From positions 4,648,501 to 4,712,500 of the forward strand of contig JAWKLJ010000001.1 in assembly GCA_041392805.1 (NCBI GenBank): 64,000 nt of DNA, in the 5' to 3' direction. The translations under genes were made by a program, and so were the position numbers. The notes under the pieces are model-generated. The model worked only from the letters and a program-made list of their open reading frames with translations, was not told where the DNA came from and did no database searches. Of the stretch, positions 34,312 through 41,717 are shown one piece after another. The number at the start of each line of letters is the position of its first letter. The first letter of the stretch is position 1. The stretch comes from Saprospiraceae bacterium (GTDB lineage: Bacteria; Bacteroidota; Bacteroidia; Chitinophagales; Saprospiraceae).

Positions 34312-34362
34312 CTCCAATACCTCCACTCCTCCAATACCTCCACTCCTCCAATACCTCTCCGT
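34312..34362. repeat. 17-bp tandem pyrimidine repeat (CTCCAATACCTCCACTC)
   Basis: Two exact units of CTCCAATACCTCCACTC and a third starting CTCCAATACCTC and ending TCCGTCC. It sits between convergent proB and the BlaR1-like gene. Related tracts are at 30629 and 4741. Confidence 0.75.
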
Positions 34363-34391
34363 CCTAAAAAAAATTCTTCGCACTCCACCGC

Positions 34392-36989
34392 CTACTCCTC
34401 CTTCTTCCGCCCAATCTTATCTTCCAGTCCCATGATCTTCAATTCTACATAATCACTTGCAGAAAGATTATCCATACCCATTCCTTTTACCTTGCGGATG
34501 AAGGCTGGGGTCACACCCTGAATTTTCATTTCGACCAGGGTTTCGAGCGACAGGTCATTCAGGCCTTCTGCTTTTAGTTCCTTGGCGTAGGTGGCGCTAA
34601 TGCCGTGCATTGCAGCTTCCATGATCTCATCCAAGGAGGCGTCTTTGTACCCCATGTCAACCATTTCCTTGACAAATTTTGTGGAGACGCCGTGGATTTT
34701 GGCATCTGTGATCTCCTCGGCACTAAGATTGGTGTAGCCGGCCTGTTTAAGCTCCTCTACATAGGCTTTACTAATGCCATGTATCTTCAATTCCTCCAGA
34801 TCCTCCAGCGAAAGGTCCTTAAAACCAAGCGCCTTCATCTCGGTGGCGAATTGAGCGGAGACGCCATGGATTTTGGCATCTGTGATCTCCTCGGCGCTGA
34901 GGTTAGTGTAGCCAGCTTTTTGAAGATCTGCAACATAAGCCTGGTTGACGCCATGCATCTTCAACTCTTCCAGCCCCTCCAAGGTGAGGTCTTTAAAACC
35001 CAAGGCCTTCATCTCGGTGGCGAATTGAGCGGAGACGCCATGGATTTTGGCATCTGTGATCTCCTCGGCGCTGAGGTTAGTGTAGCCAGCTTTTTGAAGA
35101 TCTGCAACATAAGCCTGGTTGACGCCATGCATCTTCAACTCTTCCAACTCCTCCAAGGTGAGGTCTTTAAAACCAAGGGCCTTCATCTCAGCGGCAAACT
35201 GGGTGGAGATATCGTGGATTTTGGCATCTGTTACATCCTCGGCATTGAGGTTGGTATAGCCGGCTTTTTTTAAGTCTTCTACAAAGGCTTTGTTGACGCC
35301 ATGGATTTTTAGATTGACGACCTCTTCAAAGCTTAGGTTATTAAAACCCAGGGCCTTCATCTCTGCTATATAGGCCGCATTGATACCGTGAATTTTAGCG
35401 TCTTCATATTCCTCCAACTCCATGTTTTTAAATCCTAGTTGTTGGATGGATTTGATGAAGTCAGGACTTACATCATGGATGCTTAGGTCAACAAGCTGGG
35501 GTAGCTTAAGTTGGTTAAACCCAAGTTGTTTATAACCTTCAATGTTTTGTTTCAAAGTGGGCAGCGGGGGCAAATGATGACTAATATCTTCCAAATCCTC
35601 TTCATCACGGGGTGTCAAACCTTCTTGTTTCAAGTAAGCCCAATAGTTGCGGTCGATATTGGATAGGGTAAAGCCAAAGAGTACTTCATCAGATACCTTG
35701 TCGTAGCCCTCCTTTTTAATCATAGCCCGAAAATCTTCATCGGGGGCGAAAGTGAAACGACCTAGTCCCTCCTTAGCCTCAAATTTGCCATTGAAGGTGA
35801 TCGTGCCTGCCTCTCTTTTCAGGGTAAAACTACCTTCTGTCCCCATCGGAAGATTGGCAAAGGTACTGCTCGGATAACACTTAGTGCTTACCCACCAATG
35901 GCCTTGTTTGGGTTGGGAGACATCAAACTTAATGCAAATTTCATCGCCTTCAATTGCTGCCGACCATATCCCCTTATTCGGAAATTCCGAACGAGATGTG
36001 GTGGATATCGCAAGATCTATGTCGGGCGATTGTTCCGATGTTTTGTTAGCAGCTTGAGTTGGGTTGAAAAAAACAGTCGATAGCCCAAACAAAGAGAGTA
36101 CACAAAGGTACTTCCAGCTTGAGCTAAGTGATGATTTCTTGATGTTCATCATGGTAATGCGGCTTTTTAATGTGGATTGATTATAGTTGTTGGAAGGACT
36201 CAGCGGGTGATAGGGTACTGCGACCTTCAAAAGATTCAATTGATAGGATTCTTTATCTATGCCTTTGGCAAGCATGCGTTCATCAGTCAGGTATTCCAGG
36301 TTGTCTTCTACGGTTTTCCGCAGCATCCAGGCAAAGGGGTTAAACCACTGTACCACAACGAGGAGCTCGGCCAGTAAAATATCGAAGCTATGGCCTTGTT
36401 CAATATGGGTTTTTTCGTGTTCCAGTATTTGGTTATAGGTATCCCAATCGTATTTGCTGGGATTGATAAAAATGCTATTGGCAAAGGAAAAAGGGGCTTT
36501 GTCATTATCCAATTCAACCAGCCGGAAGTGCCCATCTTTGAGGCTGGGTTTGGCAAACATTTGGTAAAAAATAGCCGCCAATTGGATGAGCAAATTAATG
36601 GCCATGATGAATACGCCTATCCAATAGGTGAAAAGGAGGATTGACCAAAGGGAGAAACCTTGTGCAGGCTTATCGAGGCTAGGAAGGGTGCTTTCCTGGT
36701 TTTCGGGAGGGAGTGGGGTGGAGGCTACCTCTCTGGTTGGAGCCACTTCGTTTTCGCTAAGTTCAACCCTTGTTTCAACCAAGGGAAGCACAGCTTGAAT
36801 TTGTGGCGCCTCTCCTCGCCAAGACCATGCTGCCGGAATCGGGATCAAAGGCAGCATAAAGGCAATTAGAATGGAAAAAGTCAAGACCACTCGATTCAAT
36901 TGGAAGAAAGTCTCTTTTTTTAGTAGTAACAGGTAGGCTAGATAAAGTAAAGCCGTTAAAATGGCCGTATGGAGCAAGTAGGGGATCAT
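34392..36989 (-). CDS. BlaR1/MecR1-like M56 metallopeptidase with 12-unit helical repeat sensor domain
   Basis: 865 residues. N-terminal membrane helices (about 5-25, 33-55, 112-142) surround the M56 peptidase. Zinc motif HEKTH at 191-195 in ILEHEKTHIEQGHSFD, then VEDNLEYLTDERMLA. A further membrane helix lies near 290-312. Residues ~330-470 form a beta-rich domain (ICIKFDVSQPKQGHWW, GRFTFAPDEDFRAMI). Residues ~505-853 are twelve 29-residue units of the form KIHGV..xF..EMKALGF.DL.LE.LEEL. In BlaR1 systems the sensor activates the protease, which leads to cleavage of the repressor. Here the penicillin-binding sensor is replaced by the repeat domain, so the signal is not beta-lactam by this route. 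Four-base overlap with the BlaI-like gene. Confidence 0.88.
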   Translation of the reverse strand: MIPYLLHTAILTALLYLAYLLLLKKETFFQLNRVVLTFSILIAFMLPLIPIPAAWSWRGEAPQIQAVLPLVETRVELSENEVAPTREVASTPLPPENQESTLPSLDKPAQGFSLWSILLFTYWIGVFIMAINLLIQLAAIFYQMFAKPSLKDGHFRLVELDNDKAPFSFANSIFINPSKYDWDTYNQILEHEKTHIEQGHSFDILLAELLVVVQWFNPFAWMLRKTVEDNLEYLTDERMLAKGIDKESYQLNLLKVAVPYHPLSPSNNYNQSTLKSRITMMNIKKSSLSSSWKYLCVLSLFGLSTVFFNPTQAANKTSEQSPDIDLAISTTSRSEFPNKGIWSAAIEGDEICIKFDVSQPKQGHWWVSTKCYPSSTFANLPMGTEGSFTLKREAGTITFNGKFEAKEGLGRFTFAPDEDFRAMIKKEGYDKVSDEVLFGFTLSNIDRNYWAYLKQEGLTPRDEEDLEDISHHLPPLPTLKQNIEGYKQLGFNQLKLPQLVDLSIHDVSPDFIKSIQQLGFKNMELEEYEDAKIHGINAAYIAEMKALGFNNLSFEEVVNLKIHGVNKAFVEDLKKAGYTNLNAEDVTDAKIHDISTQFAAEMKALGFKDLTLEELEELKMHGVNQAYVADLQKAGYTNLSAEEITDAKIHGVSAQFATEMKALGFKDLTLEGLEELKMHGVNQAYVADLQKAGYTNLSAEEITDAKIHGVSAQFATEMKALGFKDLSLEDLEELKIHGISKAYVEELKQAGYTNLSAEEITDAKIHGVSTKFVKEMVDMGYKDASLDEIMEAAMHGISATYAKELKAEGLNDLSLETLVEMKIQGVTPAFIRKVKGMGMDNLSASDYVELKIMGLEDKIGRKKEE
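34430..35477. repeat. 87-bp / 174-bp coding repeats in the BlaR1-like gene
   Basis: The 29-residue units alternate between two types, KIHGVSAQFATEMKALGF and KMHGVNQAYVADLQKAGY, so the best DNA period is 174 bp. Two adjacent 174-bp units around 34850-35200 are almost identical, implying recent duplication; the outer units are diverged. Confidence 0.8.
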
Positions 36990-37348
36990 GCTTTTTTGTT
37001 TTTGATCATGTTGATGATTTCTTCCAACTCAGCCGTGCTTATTTTTTCCTCCTTGGCAAAATAGGCAACCATTTTGGGGTAGGAATTATCAAAGTACTTT
37101 TGTAAAACATCTCCCAATGCTCGCTTTTGGTATTCTTCTTTGCTAACGAGTGGATAAAATTGATGGGTATTGCCGTAGATTTTGTGATCCACAAAACCTT
37201 TGTCTTCTAATATCCGGACAATGGTAGATACTGTATTGTAATGTGGCTTAGGTTTGGGCAGTTCATCAATAATTTCTTTGATAAAAGCAGGGCCGATTTG
37301 CCACAAGGCCTGCATAATTTGTTCTTCTCGTTTCGCTAGTTTTTGCAT
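36986..37348 (-). CDS. BlaI/MecI/CopY family transcriptional repressor
   Basis: 120 residues. Winged helix-turn-helix N-terminal domain (KREEQIMQALWQIGPAF, IKEIIDELPKPKPHYNTVST, IVRILEDKGFVDHKIYGN) and a C-terminal dimerisation helix pair ending EEIINMIKNKKA. The recognition helix NTVSTIVRILEDKG is the family hallmark. The start codon precedes the M56 peptidase gene, which begins inside its last codons (4-base overlap). Three operator-like palindromes lie directly upstream, so autoregulation is expected, with repression relieved through the coupled M56 protease. Confidence 0.95.
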   Translation of the reverse strand: MQKLAKREEQIMQALWQIGPAFIKEIIDELPKPKPHYNTVSTIVRILEDKGFVDHKIYGNTHQFYPLVSKEEYQKRALGDVLQKYFDNSYPKMVAYFAKEEKISTAELEEIINMIKNKKA

Positions 37349-37376
37349 AATTATTCTACTTTAATGCAAGTATACA

Positions 37377-37431
37377 ACTAATAAATTAGTGAATCAACTA
37401 ATTTATTAGTTTTTTAAACAAATTTATTAGT
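37377..37431. promoter_or_regulatory. Three phased BlaI-type operators
   Basis: ACTAATAAATTAGT (37377-37390) and ACTAATTTATTAGT (37397-37410) are perfect 14-bp palindromes. ACAAATTTATTAGT (37418-37431) is an imperfect third. Starts are 20 and 21 bp apart, two helical turns. They match the ACTA-N6-TAGT style of BlaI/MecI operators and lie 29-83 bases before the repressor start. Confidence 0.85.
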
Positions 37432-37792
37432 TTGCTGCGTTCTCACAAGTACCTTGACCAAGGACCAGCAAAACGGCATCTAAATAATAAGTGCAAAAAA
37501 AATGACCAGAGAACTTGGATAAGGCAAGCCAGCAGATAGAACCAATTGAAAATCAATTAAAAAAAAGCCATACCTATACAACTTTATTGACCAAAGTGGC
37601 GTTCTTTTTAGTGATGAAGTTTGTTACGTGTCCAAGTTTGTTGATTTTTTTTGACGTCAATTACCATTTTTCCACTAAAATGGCCTGTCTTTCTAAGGCC
37701 AGTTCCCATACACACCTATCTCCAAATACTTCCGTCAATGAAACTCACTGCTCGGCAGCGTTGAATCCTATTTTTCCATTAAATTCTGATAC
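37432..37792. other. Non-coding interval upstream of a small gene
   Basis: Apart from AT-rich sequence I see nothing of note. A 93-codon open frame here depends on a non-ATG start and has no protein-like pattern. Confidence 0.4.
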
Positions 37793-38011
37793 ATGAGAGC
37801 AAAGAAAAACTTTGACTACGGTAAAGGCAAGTATTATTTCACCATCAAAGCCTCTCCAAGCAATATTACCATTTACCGCAATGAAAAAGGGGCTGCGGAG
37901 CGAACATTCTTACATTACCGGGCTATGGGTAAAGATGTTGAGTGGCACGGAAAATGGGATGGCAAAAAATTTATTGAAATTTCACAACCAGCGGTAGGTC
38001 AGCCTGTATAA
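37793..38011 (+). CDS. Small conserved-looking hypothetical protein
   Basis: 72 residues, starts MRAKKNFDYGKGKYYF and continues TIKASPSNITIYRNEKG, TFLHYRAMGKDVEWHGKWDG. It has alternating beta-strand character, a balanced charge and normal codon use, with ATG start and no signal peptide. I do not recognise the family. The isolated position between the BlaI operators and a palindromic repeat gives no functional hint. The overlapping frame at 37812 is a weaker alternative. Confidence 0.6.
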   Translation: MRAKKNFDYGKGKYYFTIKASPSNITIYRNEKGAAERTFLHYRAMGKDVEWHGKWDGKKFIEISQPAVGQPV

Positions 38012-38021
38012 AAACAAAAAC

Positions 38022-38148
38022 GGCCCCCCGTCTAAACAAGGACAAAATCGGAAATGCGAAATGGGACTACCTCCTGTAGTCTGCCTTTTAAACTACCGTA
38101 GGTAGTCCTATTTCATCACGCTGCCTCGTCCAGCCTAAGAAGGGTGGT
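38022..38148. repeat. Dispersed palindromic element, copy B (~127 bp)
   Basis: Left end GGCCCCCCGTCTAAACAAGGAC and right end CGTCCAGCCTAAGAAGGG. The internal GGAAGTCGGAAACG hairpin of copies A and C is shortened; instead it has GGACTACCTCCTGTAGTC followed by AAACTACCGTAGGTAGTCC, then the same TCCTATTTCATCACGCTGCC block. It begins 11 bases after the small gene and lies between convergent genes. Confidence 0.8.
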
Positions 38149-38323
38149 GACAAAAAACCTTCCCTGACAATTTTTGGGGTCAAGTTAAAGCAACCATCCG
38201 CGTGTGCCGAAGCGTTAGCAGAGGAGCATGGAAGCTGTGGCTTTTGCTTCCACTTGACTCTCAAAAGCGCAAAAATGGTCATAGAACCACAAAAAGCATG
38301 GCTCAACCGAGGTTTGTTCAGCC

Positions 38324-39256
38324 TTAAAGTTTAATAGGATAGATTTGTTCTCGACCAAGACCAAAGATTCCTAATCCTCCTTCGATATTGCTAATTACAT
38401 TAAAAGGTTCTGCATAATTCCCGAGAAAGCCACTAAGTCTCTGCTGTTCTCTGGCAGAATCTACATATTGAAACCATTCTTTTGAAATACTTCGCCAACC
38501 AACCAATAAAGAATCATAGGTTGCTGTTGACTCTTCAAAATACAGCGAAAAACTAAATTTGGATCCATTAAAAGATTCATCACTCATAGTTAGGTTTGTC
38601 GAAAAAGCGTCTGCTTCTACTTTAAAAATCGGATCATCCGAAGATGTTCGAATGAGTATTGTGTTTTTATATGCTTTGTCTTTCCTAATTCCCCGACAAT
38701 AAATCTGATAAAAGTTTTCCGCATTCATAGCATCATTGAATTCGATCAACAAGCCGTCAGTCGCATTACCAAAGATATCTACTCCCGCATTTCTAACCAA
38801 GCGAATAGAAGGAACAGGAGGAATAGGAGGAAAGGTCTGATTTGCTCTAATTTCATTAAAATCGGGGTGTTTTACCCTTATTTCAAAGGAAGAACCATAC
38901 GTTTTTAAAGGGAACGGAAGCGTATCAAAATAATTTAGGACCGTATTAACTTCTGGCAAACGTCGTATTTCCTGGGAAACAAAACCTAAAGTACCAATCA
39001 GGTCATTTGCCTTAAATAATTCAATGGTTGCTCCTGGAAGGTCTCCTAAAAATCCCCCCACCAGCGAATCCGATTCAAAATAAGTGGTACTTTTGTCCAA
39101 ATGAACCCAAAGGCAGGAATCTGTATCTACGAAAAAGGCATGAAGAACCATTTGAGGACTTGCCTCTTCTAAATCAATTGCTACTTCTGAATACCTTAGA
39201 CTATCACATGCCAATAAAAATAAAAGACTTAGAATAAATAGTAAGTGCAACTTCAT
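38324..39256 (-). CDS. DUF4249 family lipoprotein, partner of a TonB-dependent receptor
   Basis: 310 residues. Lipoprotein signal with lipobox LLAC and Cys17 (FLLACDSLRYSEVAIDLE). Early strands (QMVLHAFFVDTDSCLWVHL), then GATIELFKANDLIGTLGF, YGSSFEIRVKHPDF and a fibronectin-like P-rich segment (NQTFPPIPPVPSIRLV), fit the DUF4249 family of outer-membrane lipoproteins. It begins 24 bases after the TonB-dependent receptor gene; DUF4249 genes are regularly paired with such receptors. A surface lid or ligand-capturing role is plausible by analogy with SusD, but unproven. Confidence 0.88.
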   Translation of the reverse strand: MKLHLLFILSLLFLLACDSLRYSEVAIDLEEASPQMVLHAFFVDTDSCLWVHLDKSTTYFESDSLVGGFLGDLPGATIELFKANDLIGTLGFVSQEIRRLPEVNTVLNYFDTLPFPLKTYGSSFEIRVKHPDFNEIRANQTFPPIPPVPSIRLVRNAGVDIFGNATDGLLIEFNDAMNAENFYQIYCRGIRKDKAYKNTILIRTSSDDPIFKVEADAFSTNLTMSDESFNGSKFSFSLYFEESTATYDSLLVGWRSISKEWFQYVDSAREQQRLSGFLGNYAEPFNVISNIEGGLGIFGLGREQIYPIKL

Positions 39257-39280
39257 GAGGTGGTATATTTATGGGAGCAA

Positions 39281-41659
39281 TTAAAATTCTATTTTGTAGG
39301 CTATCGAAGGAATCAGGGGAGGAAGACTAATTTTTTTTAGCTTCAATTCTCTCTTATTCAATTCGCCCTTACCATTAGCGGATCCATCTATTTCTATGTA
39401 AAAAGGATTTCTTCTAGCATAAAGATTATAAACCCCAAGCGACCATATTCGCACAAATTTCTTTTTCACTTTCCTAAAAGCACAGCTAACATCTAATCGA
39501 TGGTAAGCAGGTAACCTACTACCGTTTCTCTTCCCATAATCAAGTAGAATAGCAGTGCCATGTCCTGGTGGTGGGCCGACACCCGTATATCTATTGTTTG
39601 GAATGGTTAATGCATTTCCAGTGCTAAAAACCCAAGTGGATGACAAAGAAATATTTTTTTTGATTTTGTAATTGGCGACTACCGAAATATCATGTCTTTT
39701 ATCGTATCGAAAAGGAAATCGTTGCCCTTCATTTAATCCCTCAAATTGGCGCCAAGACCAGGATAGGGTGTATCCGATCCATCCATTTAGCCGTCCGTTT
39801 GGCTTTTCTAGTAAGATTTCTGCTCCATAAGCTTCTCCCTTGCCTTGCAAAATTCTGTCCTGCCATTCATTAAAGTCAAATAGACTGACACCAGGCTTAT
39901 AGGCCGACACGTTTTTCATTTTTTTGTAAAATCCTTCTATCGTCAATTTGTATTTTTCCTGGTACGATTGACTCAAACCGATGCTTGTTTGCCAGCCCAA
40001 CTGGGGGCTAATCTGTGTGGTACTGGGTAGCCAAAGGTCAGTAGCTAAACCGATGCTAGAATTTGTTAATAAATGGATGAACTGGGCCATTGTGGCAAAT
40101 CCTGCCTTAAGCGACAATTGTTCAGTCAGCGTATAATGAATGGAAAAACGTGGTTGAATGGATAAATGGCTTTTATTTTCGACATGGTATCCTGTAAAGT
40201 GAAATCCTGCATTGATGCTAAAGGCTTGATTGGGCCGAAATTCATCCTCTACATAAAGAGCCCACTCTTTTGCATAAATTTTTTCCTGCCCTAAGATTGA
40301 ATCCTGTTCATAATTCAAATCAGGGGAAACTATGTTGATATATTGATCAAATATGCCAGGATTAAATTGATGCTTGATGAATTTCCCACCGAATTTCAGT
40401 AAATGCTGGGCAGATGGGATATAGTCAAAGTTGAGACCAACAGCGATATCTCTAATACCTGAGGTATAGTCCAAATCAAAGGAATTAATTAGAGGAGGAG
40501 CCTCCTCCTCTGATTTTGTATAAATAGCATCCTTGGTTTGCAACTCAAAATTACTGTATGTCAGAACCCCATTGCTAAACAACCTTGGATTCCACACGTG
40601 ATTCCATCGGAGCGCCAGCGTTTGATTCCCCCATTTGAGTTGGTCTTGGTTGGTTTGCTCGAAAAGTAAATCCGTTAATGATGTTTTCCTATTATACTGA
40701 TCTAATCCATTATAAATGCTTATAAATAACCTGTCTTTATCCGAAAATTTGTGATTCAATTTTATATTAAGGTCATGAAAAAAGTAAGACAACTTTTGGT
40801 CCAGTCCGTCTCTTTTTTGAGCACGATTTAAAAATGGAGCTGCCAAAATATCTGCATAGGTCCTTCTGGCAGAGAACATGAACGATGTTTTACCTTTTTG
40901 GAGGGGCCCTTCAATCATAAATTTGGAAGAGATCAATCCTAAAGTGGCTGTTCCATGCCACTCTTTCATATTTCCCTCCTTCATTTTAATGTCGAGAACT
41001 GAAGACAATCGACCACCAAATCTTGCTGGAAATCCGCCCTTATATAAGGTGACATCTTTAATGGCATCAGCATCGAAAACCGAAAAAAAACCGAAAAGAT
41101 GAAACGCATTATATACGGGGATACCATCCAATAATAGGAGGTTTTGGTCAGGACTTCCCCCCCTGACAAATAAGCCTGTTTGTCCTTCACTACCAGACTG
41201 GATACCTGGCAAAAGCTGTAAGCCGCGTAAAATATCAGGCTCCCCCAGCAGGCTTGGCAAAGCTTGAATTTGTGTACTTGATAGCTTTAAAACCCCTAAA
41301 CGAGGGCTGATTTCTGGTGACTCAGATAGGTGACCTACTACTTCTACAGGTATCAGATTACTTATAGGCTTCAAGGAAAAAGGAAGGGTGCTGTTTTTAG
41401 TCAGGAATAATCCTACGGTATCGTTTTGATACCCAACGTAAGAACAAACCAAGATCACCGTATCAGAGACAAGGGAAAGACTATAGTACCCATAATCATT
41501 CGAAATTGCGCCCTTCCCTGTTTTGAGCTCAACAATATTTGCTAGTCCCAGATGCTCGCCTGTTACGGCATCTGTGACATACCCATTTAAGGTATAAGTT
41601 TGGGCAAATAAGCTACAAAAAGGCAAGCAGTAACATAAAACAGTGAAAACTATTCTCAT
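39281..41659 (-). CDS. TonB-dependent receptor (DUF4249-associated)
   Basis: 792 residues. Signal peptide 1-19 (ends SLFAQ). Carboxypeptidase-regulatory-like domain ~22-105 (LNGYVTDAVTGEHLGLANI, SNDYGYYSLSL, CSYVGYQNDTVGLFL). Plug ~120-225 (PSLLGEPDILRGLQLLPGI, TGLFVRGGSPDQNLLLLDG, VTLYKGGFPARFGGRLSSVL). A 22-strand-type barrel follows, ending IPSIAYKIEF with a terminal Phe. First gene of a two-gene unit with the DUF4249 lipoprotein. Substrate unknown; no transporter or regulator is adjacent. Confidence 0.93.
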   Translation of the reverse strand: MRIVFTVLCYCLPFCSLFAQTYTLNGYVTDAVTGEHLGLANIVELKTGKGAISNDYGYYSLSLVSDTVILVCSYVGYQNDTVGLFLTKNSTLPFSLKPISNLIPVEVVGHLSESPEISPRLGVLKLSSTQIQALPSLLGEPDILRGLQLLPGIQSGSEGQTGLFVRGGSPDQNLLLLDGIPVYNAFHLFGFFSVFDADAIKDVTLYKGGFPARFGGRLSSVLDIKMKEGNMKEWHGTATLGLISSKFMIEGPLQKGKTSFMFSARRTYADILAAPFLNRAQKRDGLDQKLSYFFHDLNIKLNHKFSDKDRLFISIYNGLDQYNRKTSLTDLLFEQTNQDQLKWGNQTLALRWNHVWNPRLFSNGVLTYSNFELQTKDAIYTKSEEEAPPLINSFDLDYTSGIRDIAVGLNFDYIPSAQHLLKFGGKFIKHQFNPGIFDQYINIVSPDLNYEQDSILGQEKIYAKEWALYVEDEFRPNQAFSINAGFHFTGYHVENKSHLSIQPRFSIHYTLTEQLSLKAGFATMAQFIHLLTNSSIGLATDLWLPSTTQISPQLGWQTSIGLSQSYQEKYKLTIEGFYKKMKNVSAYKPGVSLFDFNEWQDRILQGKGEAYGAEILLEKPNGRLNGWIGYTLSWSWRQFEGLNEGQRFPFRYDKRHDISVVANYKIKKNISLSSTWVFSTGNALTIPNNRYTGVGPPPGHGTAILLDYGKRNGSRLPAYHRLDVSCAFRKVKKKFVRIWSLGVYNLYARRNPFYIEIDGSANGKGELNKRELKLKKISLPPLIPSIAYKIEF

Positions 41660-41717
41660 ATCCTATTTTTGAAACAGGACAACTTCTACGCGACTTACAA
41701 CCTGCCACCCCCACCAC

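Noticed and set aside
34605..35273. 222-codon forward frame opposite the BlaR1-like gene
   Set aside because: It mirrors the 87/174-bp coding repeat on the reverse strand. The reverse frame has domain logic, the forward one does not.
37515..37796. 93-codon forward frame after the BlaI operators
   Set aside because: It relies on a non-ATG start and lacks protein-like composition or a recognisable motif.
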